A DNA stretch of 64,000 nt from Larix kaempferi (GCA_027924585.1 BSBM01000386.1:2421001-2485000), one strand, 5' to 3'; counted from the first letter of the stretch, positions 34,085-46,362 are shown. Numbers and translations are program-made. The notes: generated by a model from the letters alone, not told the origin.

Positions 34085-35450
34085 TCCTAGATAGTATCAT
34101 CCTCGCCCATGAGGTCATCCACTCCCTCAAATATACCAAAAATATGGGTATGCTCATCAAGCTGGATATGTCTAAAGCGTTTGATAGGCTCAATTGGACT
34201 TACATAGCCAAAATTCGGCAAGCCTTTAGTTTTAGTCAAACTTGGATTGATTGGTCCTTTCCCTTATATCTTCAACCTTCTTCTCTATCCTAGTCAACGG
34301 TTCCCCAACCACCCCCTTTTCCCCTTCAAGAGGGATCAAGGAGGGCGATCCACTCTCACCCTTTCTCTATATTCTCACGGTAGAAGGACTGGGAAGAACA
34401 CTTCAAGTGGAGCTTAGAAATAATTTCCTTAGAGGTATCAACCTTCATAGGGGAGCCCCCACTTGATCCCATCAATAGTTTGTGGATGAAACCCTCCTCA
34501 TGGGTTATCCCTCCTACAACGAAGAAAATATTTTCAAAAGCAATCTGGATTGCTTTGAAGAAGCTTTGGGAGCCAGTATCAACCATGACAAATCCCAACT
34601 TTTCTTTTCTAACACTTCCCCTTTTGTTCAGAGGCAAATTACTCAATTCCTTGGATTCTCAAAATGCACTCTTCCCATGAAATATCTAGGAGCCCCTCTC
34701 ATGGACAAACCTCTTCGATAGGCCAATTGGGAGGATCTATTGGCCCTTCTCAATCGTCGTCTTTCAAGTTGGTATTTTCGCTCTCTCAACTTGGATGGGA
34801 GACTAACCCTAGTCAAATCAGTCCTCGAAGCTATGCTCCTGTATCTGTTTTCGGTTCTTGTAGCCCCCAAAATTATACTCAAAAGGATAAGGAATCTCCA
34901 ATGAAGCTTTATTTAGGGCAGCAATGACCAACAAAGGAAGTGGGACTTAGTCAATTGGGAAGATTTCTGCAACCCCAAGCTGAAAGGAGGGTTGGGTCTA
35001 AGAGATTCAGAAGTCATCAACAAAGTCATGGGATACAAACTATGGTGGACCTGGATAACTCACAATCAAGAACCATGGGGACTCTTTTGTCTAGCCAAAT
35101 ACTCCCCATACTGGCACAAACAAAATCTAATTCGTTTCAATGATCAGGTTCAGGAGTCCATCATCTGGAATCTAGAATGGGCCAATCACAAATTGATTTA
35201 GGATCATAGTTTCCGGGAAATAAGGGATGGAGCTACAACTCTCTTTTTGGATGACTCATGGAAACAAGCAGAGAAGTTCCAATACTCACATTTGGATCCA
35301 AACTACAAGGAAGCGTTGGAAAGTCTCAATTTATACAAATTTTTCTACTTTTGGGATACAAATTTGAGGGAAAAAGAGTGGAGGAAATAGTTACCCATAT
35401 AACGATGGCCTCTTCAACCTATGCCATAACTCTTTACTTCCATTGCTAGG
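34085..35450 (+). pseudogene. Reverse transcriptase of LINE1
   Basis: Non-LTR RT blocks: LIKLDMSKAFDRLNWTYI (near 34160), SPSRGIKEGDPLSPFLYIL (near 34325), then FVDETLLMG (34479-34505), where the family has FADD. The second catalytic Asp is Glu here. The thumb and connection region follow with GGLGLRDSE and LWWTW. Stops and at least three frameshifts. The enzyme would copy element RNA at a nicked chromosomal target. Confidence 0.8.
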
Positions 35451-35599
35451 ATCTCAAAAACAAAAGAATAAAGATAAGGAACGATAATGAAAATATGCGC
35501 TTGGGGTACTTACCGAGAGGAATATTCATCATCAAGGAAGGATATGACATAGATGCGGAGCATTAATATATCTAGAAAGACTCCATTTGGAATCAAATT

Positions 35600-36800
35600 T
35601 GGACGAAAAATATCTGGCCCAAAGTAGCGAATTTCCTCTGGCTATTAGTCAGGAACATAACCCTCACTTGGGACAATCTAGAAAAAAGAGGTTTTTCAGG
35701 CCCAAGTTACTGTCATCTCTGTAAACAAGTAGGGGAGGACAAGGAGCATCTCTTCAACACCTGTACCTTTTCCTCCGAGCTCTAGGACAAAGGGGTATCC
35801 CTCTTCCATGAAACATAAAGAGATCGAGCTAGTATCAACAACGCTATCCTAAATTAGAAATGTCAACCGTTCACTAGCCCCTTGATCAAAAGAATCTAGC
35901 ACGTATTCCCAACTTTCCTCTTATGGGAAGTTTGGAAAGAGTGAAACAGAAGGGTCTTCCAAGACCTTACCATTGATCCAGAAGGTGTTTGGAGAAGAAT
36001 TAGAGATAGCTTGCAAGAAACTGTAGATATTCATCCGTGGTCGGAACAGGATAAGAAATTCAATGACCGAGAATCCATCATCTATAAAGAATGGGATTTT
36101 CATATCCAGTTCAAGACTACTTTTCCTACCATCACCAAGCCTAAAATCCCCAGCCTAACCAGCTAGAGCCTTCCCCCGACCAATTTCATCAAGCTCAACT
36201 TCGATGGGGTGTCTAAGGACATCTCGGGTCAAGCAAGCTATGGGGGAGTTTTAAGAGATAGTAGTGGATCCATTTTAAGGTTGTTTGCAGGATATATAGG
36301 AATCAATAGTAACAACACAATGGAATTAGCCGCCCTGAAAAATTGCCAAGGCTCAGAATTATAGAAAAATCATGGTAGGAGGAGACTCACAAATCGTCAT
36401 AAACACCATAAACAAAATTCAGAGCGGTTTGACAATCAGGCATCTCAGCAGGAATTGGTGTTTAGAGGAAGACATGATGGTAATGGCCACCCTGGTTTGG
36501 GAATTCCCATCTCTAATTCCTCTCCACGTCAAAAGAGAGGCCAACAGGGTGGCAAACCTCATGGCAAACACCGAAACCCATATTGGAAACACGATCATCA
36601 ATAACTCAGTTGCCAGCTTGGAAAGGGAGCCCCTTATGGAAGACTGTAAGAGTCTTGCTACCGATGACATCAAAACCTTTCAAAATTTCCCATGCAATTT
36701 GGAATCCAGGCACGTGGATCATCCTCATCCTGTGATGGAGACTAATGATGTCAAGGCTATCACTTCGCACACTATTAGATTCCAAAGATAGGACATCAAC
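35600..36800 (+). pseudogene. Zinc-binding region and RNase H of LINE1
   Basis: 35690-35790 encodes a zf-RVT-like block (YCHLCKQVGEDKEHLFNTC). RNase H follows at about 36170-36600: KLNFDGVSKD with the first catalytic Asp, NTMELAAL with Glu, and GGDSQIVINTI with Asp (in the frame starting 36372, after a frameshift near 36360), then HVKREANRVAN. Three of the acidic residues therefore survive although the frame is broken. Confidence 0.75.
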
Positions 36801-36879
36801 CACCAAGCGGTATCCCAAACTCATGTCGAGAGCATGGGACAAGATCAAGAGAGCAATGTATCCTAATCATGAACTTAAC

Positions 36880-37631
36880 CACCCTATGGAGATCTATTGT
36901 AATGGATCCGACAGGGTGCGAAGGACAGAGCAGAAGTACTCTGTAATAATGGAATCAGAAAGAATGGAGGCGGGAGTGTACAAGATCATAATGGCAATTG
37001 CATGAATATATAATGGGGACTGGTGACACAAGTATACATTGAAATCCGGGTTTTCCTTCAAGCAGATTTAATTCTCTCTTTCCACCACTCCGGATATCAA
37101 ACATGTAGTATGTCTAGGCCTAGAAAACGTCATCTCGAGGGGTAGGAACAATGGTCCATGTCGATGAACCAAATTAAGGTGGCAAAGGCAGAAAATGCAT
37201 ACATGAATCTCATTGTGTTGGGCCTTCATAGTAGAATTGACAACAAGGAAAAGGAAATCTAGCAAGATTACCAGGGTATTCGACATATGCAGAAGAAGGA
37301 GATGTTCCACTTATGGGAAAAGGATCCGCATAACACGTGAGTGCGGCAGGCGCTTTATGAAAGAACTTTGGTTTTCTTCTGGACAAGAAAGATTACTCTC
37401 TGGAAAATCTTGCATGACCAAATTCAAGGGAAGGAAGCCCATAACAGCTATGGTAAAATTCTAGCAGACTTGCACCAGGAATCCAACATCCTCAATGAGA
37501 ATATCTTCAGGATTTCCAAGCGTATCAATATCAATTTCATTCCTAATCCCTTGCCTCAATGCTCCACCCTAGAAGGCTCAAATATGGGAGAAGGGGTGCA
37601 GGCGGCTACTGGACCATGAAACAATTGGGTT
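36880..37631 (+). other. Broken reading frames between RNase H and the downstream frame of LINE1
   Basis: Short overlapping open segments (36745-37005, 37213-37464, 37341-37619). One includes the words YQTCSMSRPRKRHLEG, which loosely resembles YWGIAPMDPRRQERRG in LINE2. No known domain recognised. Confidence 0.35.
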
Positions 37632-38177
37632 GTGGCATTGAACCCCACGTCTATGACCCATGAAGCCTTGGTAAATATGATGGAGGAATGGGTTCAAAAC
37701 ATAAGCGACATAAACCAAAAAGCAGTAATTTATGAAATATTGGCAACCCTCCATTGGGTTCTGTGCACTCTCACCCGTTGTCGGTTAAGCGACAAAGGTC
37801 GTGCAATGATGGACATGCAAGAAAAGATAGCACTGGTTGATGATAATAAGAGACTGAACAAACTTATGTCTAGGAAGATGCTAATCATGGCTCAACACTT
37901 AGACACCAACAAGGCCAAGCCCTCAGTGACTCTCGGATCTTCGAGTGATGGGGATGGGAAGGGGGATGGGGGGGGGGGAGGGGGAGGGATAGGGGGGGGG
38001 GAGGGGGAAGGATATGGGGAGGGGAGGGAGGGAGGGAGGAGAGGGGGGGATAGGGGGAGGGCGGGGATGGGGAGGGGAGGTAGGAGAGGGGGGATAGGGG
38101 GAGGGTGCGGGAGGGAGGGGCCCGTGGGGGAGGCGGAGGAGGGAGGGGTGACCAAGGGTAAGGTTTTTTTTTTTTAA
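37632..38177 (+). CDS. Unrecognised frame downstream of RNase H in LINE1
   Basis: Open for 181 codons from ATG 37632. Residues 1-95 look like a real, mostly helical, charged protein. From about residue 98 onward the frame crosses the G-rich tract and becomes Gly/Arg/Glu repeats of no significance. Residues 18-82 match the downstream frame of LINE2 without gaps: EEWV, 13 residues, YEILATLHWV, 34 residues, then LMSRK. LINE2 has GEWI, 13 residues, YDLLVTTYWV, 34 residues, then LMHTK. I do not recognise a family. The shared spacing argues that it was once a coding part of this LINE family. Confidence 0.45.
   Translation: MALNPTSMTHEALVNMMEEWVQNISDINQKAVIYEILATLHWVLCTLTRCRLSDKGRAMMDMQEKIALVDDNKRLNKLMSRKMLIMAQHLDTNKAKPSVTLGSSSDGDGKGDGGGGGGGIGGGEGEGYGEGREGGRRGGDRGRAGMGRGGRRGGIGGGCGREGPVGEAEEGGVTKGKVFFF
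37942..38157 (+). repeat. G-rich polypurine tract
   Basis: About 215 bp almost free of C and T on the plus strand, with long G runs of up to 12 and GGGGA units. It has strong G-quadruplex and triplex potential. Confidence 0.95.
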
Positions 38178-38830
38178 ATTCATTTTTTTTTAATATTTTA
38201 TATTTTATATTTTTTTAAATTTTATTTTTTGTTTAATTTTGTTTGGTTTATAGGTAGGGTTAGTTGTTTTTTTTAAAATTTTAAATTCAAAATTTTTATA
38301 TGTTTTATAATTTTATTTTTTTTAAATTCAAAAATTTTATATGTTTTTTTTTAATTTTTTAAAATTGAAACTTTTATATATTTTTAATACAAAAATTTCA
38401 ATTGTTTTTTTAAAATATAAACTTTGTATATATATTTTATATTTAAAAAAAAATTAGTTTGATTTTTAAATTTTGTATTTTTAGTCCTTTTTTCAAAATT
38501 TTTATTAAATTTTCTTAATAACAACTTTTAATCAATTTTTGTTTATTTTGAAACATTTTTCAAAAAATATATATTTTTTAAAAAATTGTTTTTTTTTATA
38601 TTGCTTTTTAAATTTGTTCAATGTGGTTTTACTTTTTTTTAAAGTTATTTTTTTTAATTTTTTTTTGGAAATTTGAAATTTATGTTTCATTTTAATTTTT
38701 TTTGGATTTTTTTATAAATTTTTTGTTTATAATTTTTTTTAAGGTGGTAAATAATTTTTGAAATTATTCTTAATTTTTTTTAATAATTTTTGCATTTTTG
38801 AATTTTCATCTTTTTGAATGTTTTATTTAA
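38163..38830. repeat. T-rich low-complexity DNA
   Basis: Runs of T with A-rich interruptions (ATTTTTTTT, TTTAAATT); no gene. Confidence 0.9.
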
Positions 38831-39274
38831 TGTTAGGAGGTCATTGGGGTTGTTTTTTAGTGTTTTTGATGAAAATATATGAATTTTTATGGCTAAAGTT
38901 CTCATTATTTGTATTTTTCGTTTATAGTATATTGTGTTTCCTCCCTTGTGCACCAAAATACCATAACTTCTACGTTTTATAGTTTAATATATGGTTTTTA
39001 TTATTAATAATATCATAAATTCATTTATTTTCTATAGAGAGAGAGGTGGAATATTTTCTTGAATAATTTGTATTTAACTAGGTGCTAGTTTTATATAGTG
39101 TTATTAAGAGATTAAATAAGTACAATTTTAAATTATGATAAAATGATATAATAATGTCATTTTTTGAAGAAGTGTGCTATTGGTAGCATTAGTTTTCAAT
39201 TTAGAGCTCGATTTTAAGGTTTTTGCAAACAACAATAACAATTGTTTTGGTCCATTTCTATATTTTTGACCCCA

Positions 39275-39314
39275 AATCAAAAAGTGGTGGTACCGGTAGC
39301 ACCACTTTTTGATT
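39275..39314. repeat. Perfect 15-bp inverted repeat, 10-base loop
   Basis: AATCAAAAAGTGGTG pairs with CACCACTTTTTGATT around the loop GTACCGGTAG. Confidence 0.9.
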
Positions 39315-41770
39315 CAAGGTTTTTTTTGTTGTTGCAAAAATATGAGTTTTTATGGCTAGAGTTCTCGTTTTGAGTATAAAGTTCTCATCAAGTTGTATAA
39401 CATGTTCTTCTAGAACAAGTGTCTTCGTGGAGGATTATCCCAATAAATCAGTGAAGGTGGTAGTCGAACCCCTTACTTCTTGGGATGATCCCTTAGCCTT
39501 CTCCATCAAATCCTCAACTCCTTCTATCCTCTTTGGCCTATATATACAAGCGTCCTCTTCATGATGTGAAAGAGGAAGGATTAGAGCATCTAAATGTTGG
39601 ATAAATTCTGCTAGAGTTGAAACCCCTTCATCCATTGGAGGCAAGATTGGATCTTTGAGGCAAATATTATTTGGAAGAAATTGCAATGTCAAGGCAATGG
39701 CTGTAATCTCCTCTTCTCTATATTCATTAATACAATAATATATTCTCTTTCCATAAAGGTTTATTGTCCATTGTAGATCTTTAGAACTTGTTTCCTTGAC
39801 CACTTGTTTAGGTTAATCAATATTACTTGTTGCTTTCACTTGTGTTTTCTCTTGTTTGCTCTATCTTGTTTTGCAGCTAGGCATTGAAGATCACATACAA
39901 CAAGGAGAGACAACTCCAATTACAAGGTAAGTAATGTTCCTTATTATTTCACTTTTGATTAATCTAGGAAAGTGTTTATGTTCTGTTGTGCTTTGTTCTA
40001 GATCTAAAACATTTAGACTAGGGAGATCAGTTGGCATCCACACCGACGGATTTATCTGCAAACATGCACACAAGGGTTCCATGAATTGGTGGGACTTGCG
40101 CACTAGAGTGCCATGAATTGGTGGGATTTGCACACATATAACCTTATTCTGTATATTTCTACAAATTGTCTTCTAGACTTCAATGCCATCACCGAGTTCA
40201 ACAATCTCTTTGACTTTTGGTGGGACTTGCTGAGACTTGTGCACATATTTTCTATATACTTCTTCAAACTAGCATTAAGACTTCAATACCATCACCAAGC
40301 TCAATTATATCTTTGAAATCAATGACAACACCAAGCTAAACACTTTGGTACCCAATGATCCATAAATAATATGCCCGTGGCTTGTCCATTTGAATTGTTT
40401 GATTTTTTTTCTTTCTCTAAAATATTTGCTCAAAATTGATTAGAATGCTAATTTACTAATGCTTCATCAATTGAATAAATACTCCTTTTACCTTATCACA
40501 TGTTGTCATTGTAGAGCATTGGATATTCTATTGGTCTAGACCTTTGCTATGTTTATGTAACGTAACGAGTCCAACAATTGTACCAACAATTATAATTATA
40601 ACAATGATGATTTCTAAGGATTCAAGACCAAACTCTCTAACCCTATAAATTCCCATTCATAGAAAGTGTAGTAATTACAATACATATCTCAACAATTATG
40701 TATGCAATTGGATGCTAATCAATGATTCATTGCTTGTGAAAAATGGTCTATGCACGTATAGACAACAATTCAAGCAAAGTAGATTAGTGTTGTATGTTAA
40801 ACCTGTAGCTTCCAATTGCCCAATTAACAATGAAAATGAGTTGTGGCTAGTTTGTTAATTGAGAGGAGAGGATGTAGAATAAGGTTTATACAAAATTAAA
40901 TAAACTAGTGATCACAACACCTATCCACTACATAAAGGACTTTCAATGGCTTGTATGAAGGCATATTGGTATTCCTATCTATGCCAACATAGAAGTTCAA
41001 TGTTGATTGGATAGTGTGTGGCTATAGTAGTGCACTGGTCAATTATTTATACCAATGATTAGATAATTGATCAACCAAAGAATTAATTAGATTACCCAAC
41101 ATTCAATTACCATTGATAATCGGGTTGTGGGTTGGCCATCAGCACCGTCCAAAGTAATAGTAATAAGGAATATACATTATTGTGTGTCTAAATTAAGTGG
41201 ACTATGCACAATCTTCCAATAAATTGAAGCAATCATCAAGAAAAAGAACCCAACACATAGAGAATTGACATTTGTTTTCCCAAGAAACCCAATGGGGAAA
41301 CCAACATTTGGAGGTGGTTTTATTTTCCTCAAGAAATGGTTACAATGGTGATCTATGCACTCTCAATTGAGATTATGACACATTCTTACTCATTGGCACA
41401 TTTTGCAGATGACTATGGATTTGAGACAACCTTTGATGTTTGAAGTGGGTTCTTATTTTGAGTACCTCATACTCTTCTTCTGCCTAGATTCTTCATTTGC
41501 TCTCAATCTCCTTCTCCCTTGAATTCCCTTGTTCTTTAGAGCCTTCATATTTAATGGGGTTCTTTGGAAAGACAACAATCACAATGGTTCATTTCATCTT
41601 CCAAGATTTTTGGACTATTCAATCAACTTTGCGAAATTAAATTTTCTTAATTACATAAATACAAATAAATGATTTTCTAGAGGATCCATTTCGGGTCAGT
41701 GCTATACTTTAACACCTTTGTTCAATAACCTTGTGGATTCTCATCCGCTAATTCGTGCTAACAGTAACTT

Positions 41771-41868
41771 AAGTTATAAAGTGACTTAAGGTGCAAATTA
41801 TCTATGAAATAAGTTATAAAGTTACTTAAGGTGCAAATTGTATGTCACTTACATTATAAAGTGCAACC
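41771..41868. repeat. 40-bp tandem repeat, about 2.5 copies
   Basis: Copies start at 41771 and 41811 (AAGTTATAAAGT, then ACTTAAGGTGCAAATT), with a degenerate partial copy at 41851. Confidence 0.85.
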
Positions 41869-43091
41869 CCTTAGTTGTATTTGAAAGCTCCGAGAGAAAT
41901 TATTTTCTAAGGAGGAGGGCATGTTGTGTACCTAATTACGACATATGAAATAACTTTGTAATAAGGTCATGTTTACAAATGGCACCTTTAGATAATAAAG
42001 GTATAATCATGTGACACAAGCTTAGGGTTAGGGTTTATGCATCTTATTGTTATCAATATGGGTTTCCTCTCTATATTTGGTATCTATTTATCTTTGTAAT
42101 GTACCTAGGAAGGATAATAAGGGGTACCTAGGGAGGTACTCAAGGGGGATACTGAATGTAATGTGACCATAATAATGGAGTATGCCCACTAGATAGTGTT
42201 GAAGGGAAAATATGACCTACTCATCAAGGTGAGAGAAGCAACCTAGTCCAGGGTTCTTAAAGAAGAACTCGAGCCATTTGGTGTAGTCGCTTTTGACGAG
42301 AATTAGGGCTCCGTTGCTACTAAGTGAATTTGCTCCTTAAAAGAGAGACTTAATCATTAAAATTCTTCTAATCTAAATGCAAATTTTAAATTTAAAAATA
42401 ATATGCAAACTAATATAATATGTACAATCCCATAGCTATATATATATATTTTTTAGTTTAAATGGCAGAGAACCATTTTACACTAATTAATAAAATGCAG
42501 TTTCAAAACAAGAGAAAAATTTCTGGCTCTCACTGCATAAATACTAATCAAAACTACAAATAAAAACCTATCCCGCGGGAGCAAAACTAATTTAAAATAA
42601 ATTCAGCTTGCATTTATAAATGAAATATGTAATAATCAAAATCATAAAAGAAATTCTATTATTCGATCATTACACATTATAAACTTTAAAAGTCAATGTA
42701 AAACCGCAGAATAAAATCACGAAGAATTACAAAAAAAAGCAATTAGTTATGCAAAACTAAATTAATTTACATCAATAGATCAAATAATATTGCAATCATT
42801 ATCTCAACTCTTTTAAACCTATTATCTAGGGTTGAAATGCTTTCTTGATTTTTAGTTCAAGGAGTTAAGTCAATTGGTTTACCAATATTATTGGGCATTT
42901 GTCTAGTTCTATGCCAATAAGTATTTGATTCGAATACCCTAAAGTGTGGTGTGTTAGTTTATATGGATGAGTTTACTAGGGATGACAACCTTGAATGTAG
43001 GGGAGCATCACTTTAATTTTCTGTAGATTTTCCTTGGAAATACATACATCTTGAGTGGGCCTAATAACTAGCATAGACCCATCTTAAACTC

Positions 43092-43201
43092 AGATCTATC
43101 AAGCACCAAGAGGGATGAGGCATATTTTTTTTTAATCTGAAATTTTTTATACGTCCATTATACCTCAAGAAATTTGATCCCTCTCTATGCTTGATAGATC
43201 T
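43092..43201. repeat. Inverted repeat of 25-bp arms
   Basis: AGATCTATCAAGCACCAAGA at the left and its near complement ending CTTGATAGATCT at the right, with a few mismatches and a 60-base spacer. It lies in the 330 bases absent from the other copy of the block, so it could be a small MITE-like insertion. Confidence 0.55.
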
Positions 43202-43235
43202 TTATGATGGATCTGTTTGTTTATTTTTATTTTTA

Positions 43236-43392
43236 TTGTTTATGAGCCAACATGGACTTCTTGATAACTTTTTATTTGGTTTAAAATTTTATTTTATGAG
43301 TGGATATGGATTTTTTAATTACTTTTTATTTGGTTTTAATTTTTTATTTTGTGAGCCGACATGAATTTTTGTAATTACTTTTTATATTTGGT
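43236..43392. repeat. About 56-bp tandem repeat, three degenerate copies
   Basis: Each copy has the form TGAGC-C-ACATGGA, TAATTACTTTTTATTTGGTTT, then a T-rich end. Confidence 0.75.
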
Positions 43393-43722
43393 ACATAAAC
43401 CTCACTACTCTTGGTGCAATTAATAACATGTTTTTTGTCCTTGGAGATCACACATTCAAATCCATCGTGGGATAAGGTACATGTACACCTCTGTAAACTA
43501 AGCAATCAAATCATTGCATGGAGGGAGTCCCTTATTTCCCAAACAAAGAGGTCACATATATCAATTTAGTGTTTGATTAAGCTCCAAATATACACACAAA
43601 TAAACCACTCTTAGAACTAACAATTTACATCATTTGAATATTTAAAAAAAATCCACATATATATATTATATTATATTCTTTAGTAATAAACCAAACACTA
43701 AAAAAATCATAATATTCTTTAT

Positions 43723-45893
43723 TAGTCCCTTTCCAGGCGCAGCAGGGATTATAGAAATCGATTTGGTAAAATCATATTAATCTGGCACAGTTTTTTAACA
43801 ATTTTATCCAAAGTTTTTTGCTGTTTTTTGTCTTCTGGCCAATCTTATGCTTGGAAGCCTTATTTAACCTTTTTTCGAGACTAGTACATATTATATTGAA
43901 AGGCTGCAGTCTAAGCCCCACAAATACTACCTGATCTTGCCACAAACAGTACCGCATGCATTGTAGCACTTGCATGTCCTCTAGACGTTGTTTGTGCTGT
44001 CATGGTTTCCTGATTTAGTCTCGGAGGCTGTGCATGGGCTGGAGCTGCCTCACGTTGTTTGTTTGATAGATTAGAATATTTTTATTTAGGCAACAGGAGA
44101 TGTTGATGCTGTAAAAATTCACATTTGCAGCTTTGATATCAAGCTTAAGCTTCTGAACTTCACAATAACATGTAAATATCCTGAATATTATGTACCAACA
44201 ATATTGTTAGATATGCATGTGATAACATTGAACGTATTCCTTCATTTGGTCTGCTGGAAATTCATGGCAAGCGGTTTGTTGTCTATCTACCATTGAAATC
44301 TTCTCTTGGGTTCCTCGGCGCATGAATAAATCAGTGCCATTTCTCTCTGGTTTTTTACTTATGTAAAACATTAAGTTTGTTATTGAAATAGAAATGGCAA
44401 AAAGTCATGGAGATGCATAACTCAGTTTTTCTTATATTTTTGTGTTAAAGTTATTGGAATTTCACTGTAGTGGAGTTTAAGAAATGACTAATGTTTTGAG
44501 TGGCTCCATTCTAACAATGTCAAGAAAAATCATGGAAATACATCACTCAGTTTTTATTCTAAAAATTTCAGCGATGCTATTTTTTTTTCAATCAATTCCA
44601 CTGGCAGACTCTATCTATATCTCTTGCATAGCTCCAAGTACTGGTATGGACTCTAGTACCATTTGGCTCACTGATTTGGATTGAGTTGGTAGAGTACAAA
44701 TACAACACAACATTCAAAGCAAAATTACAGTGTTATATCGTTTTTAAGACCATTAACGTGGAATCGAAAATTGTGCTTTCATAGTCTGCAACAAACCAAA
44801 AAATGGTCCATCACTAGTATTGCTGACGATCAAAGTTTTTATCCATATATGTCACGATAACATGCATGAATATTCATTGTGGTATATATTTACATGTGCA
44901 TTTTAGCTTTTTCCATGGAAATACTGAACCACTTTAGTCGTATATATGCCTCGGATTTTCTCTTCTGCAACTTATGGGTTTTCTCCTTTGCTACTTCTGT
45001 ATATTAATATTAAGTTACAAAGCCATATCCTATGCTCTGCTAAATTTCCCGTGTCAAATATGAACTGAAGAAACTGCGCATTCTAAGATTTGAGATATAT
45101 AGGAAGCATCACACTAACATGAAATCATGAAAATTCAGTATTAAGATTTGAGATATGTTAGAAGCATCACAATAATCTGAGATCTTGAAACTAGTATTCT
45201 AGCTTTAGCTTTGATTTATATGAAGCATCATACTAATATGACAGGTTCATTTCATGTAGCTTTAGTCACAGATATATCGTTACTTATTGTTTAAGCTTAA
45301 CAATAGATTTTCCTGGCCTCGACTCATATGGTGTCATTTTTCATACCTAATAGATTATTCAACGGTTTCTAATAATTGTTTTTTTGAAAGTTACGAACAA
45401 ACAATTTGAATATGATGAATTTATTATTTGAAATATTTGATTTGATTTTTAATGAAGTGAAAAATAAATTAAAAAATTAAAATTAATTTCTTCTAAATTT
45501 TATATATTTAGTTTTTAATACAATATTTATGTCAAGTCAAACATGATTTTACTGATAATTTCATACTTTTGGCCAAATGAATAAAAATCAATTGAATACT
45601 TTAAGAACAATCTCATGCCATCCATGGTTGTGAATGGAAGTTTGCCATGTTTAGAGAGTTGTATGTGATCTAAATAAGGACACATATCTTTTAATGTCTG
45701 GTTCAAACAATGATAGTGGAAATAAGAGATTGAGCCTACAACATTATTTAGAACTTTGTATTTTCTTGTAAAGTTGTTAACGTTGTCAACATGTATATGA
45801 CAACTCATAAATATTACAAGTTCATTAAACTAAAAATTTCAATCTTACTTTTATTTAAGGCAAGGACTTGAAGCTTTGTTTCTATTTAACTTG
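43723..45893. other. 2.2 kb insert-like segment of unknown nature
   Basis: Present in copy 1 of the duplicated block but missing at the matching point of copy 2 (around 57435). It is less AT-rich at its left side (CCAGGCGCAGCAGG; CGGAGGCTGTGCATGGGCTGGAGCTGCCTC). No protein, terminal repeat or target duplication recognised. It could be a decayed transposon or captured gene fragment. Confidence 0.45.
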
Positions 45894-45894
45894 T

Positions 45895-45927
<33 letters not shown>

Positions 45928-46194
45928 AATAAGCCAAACACAATAAAAAATATTCATCCAATTCTCTATCACGATCAATATGGATATGGACATAAGATTG
46001 CATTTGTTACATATAAGTTAATTGTATATAGAGTTAAAATTGATAATTGATACGTTACATATAAGTTTTAATTCATTCTCATTTGGATCATATTACATCT
46101 ATCATAGGGATCATATTACTTTGAGAACCATTTTGTTATTATATATATAAAATTAAAAATTAAAAATTAATATTATATATATATATATATATTA
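45894..46194. repeat. TA microsatellites and duplicated block, copy 1 (middle part)
   Basis: TA runs at 45896-45920 and 46170-46192. The sequence between matches 57460-57760 and 62268-62345, including TTTGGATCATATTAC. Confidence 0.8.
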
Positions 46195-46362
46195 GTGGTA
46201 AGGAGCAGGTCGAGATGGAGTTTGTTTGTTTTGTTTTGTTTTGTTTTTCTCTAGTTTTTATTTTTCGGGTGAAGTATAATTGCTTTTCAAAGTCAACCTA
46301 TAACTACGATTCAGAGTTTTCATTTTAGATATCTTCATTTATTCCGAAGAGGGCTGTGAAAA

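Larger units (their letters stand above)
34045..38000 (+). mobile_element. LINE1: 5'-truncated LINE with RNase H and a downstream reading frame
   Basis: Begins inside RT (YVEGR, about 34065) and lacks ORF1, endonuclease and the first RT blocks. RT, the connection region, a zinc-binding region and RNase H follow in order with frameshifts and stops. It belongs to the same family as LINE2: the blocks GGLGLRDSEVINKVMG (here) and GGLGMRDPEKNSKVLG (LINE2) align, as do their flanks. The right end was not located exactly: a G-rich tract and then T-rich DNA follow, and no target duplication was found. Confidence 0.8.
38831..42832. other. Unassigned AT-rich sequence, 4 kb
   Basis: No gene supported. 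It contains a perfect hairpin (39275-39314), a 40-bp tandem repeat (41771-41868) and near-duplicate phrases around CCATGAATTGGTGGGA (40079 and 40111). A 122-codon open frame on the minus strand (39435-39803) matches nothing I recognise. Confidence 0.5.
42833..43722. repeat. Duplicated block, copy 1 (left part)
   Basis: Aligns with 54352-54473 joined to 56984-57435. Shared words include TATCTAGGGTTGAAAT, GAATGTAGGGGAGCATCACT (GGAAGC in copy 2) and GATCACACATTCAAATCCAT. It lacks solo LTR F but has about 330 extra bases (43075-43405), which hold the hairpin and tandem repeat listed below. The matched region continues after a gap as 45925-46180 and 52035-52320, against 57460-57764 and 62268-62530. 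Confidence 0.8.

Noticed and set aside
37892-38183. Pro-rich frames on the minus strand
   Set aside because: Translation of the G-rich tract; low complexity only.
39435-39803. 122-codon frame on the minus strand
   Set aside because: Protein-like composition but no recognised family, no neighbouring coding context and no second copy in the window; left as unassigned.
39875-39932. TTTTGCAG and AAGGTAAGTAA resembling exon boundaries
   Set aside because: The would-be exon is 50-60 bp with no linked coding sequence on either side.
43405-43510. Second tRNA-like stretch with ACATTCAAATCC as a B box
   Set aside because: A box is too weak; also part of the duplicated block, so recurrence at 57090 is not independent evidence of a SINE.
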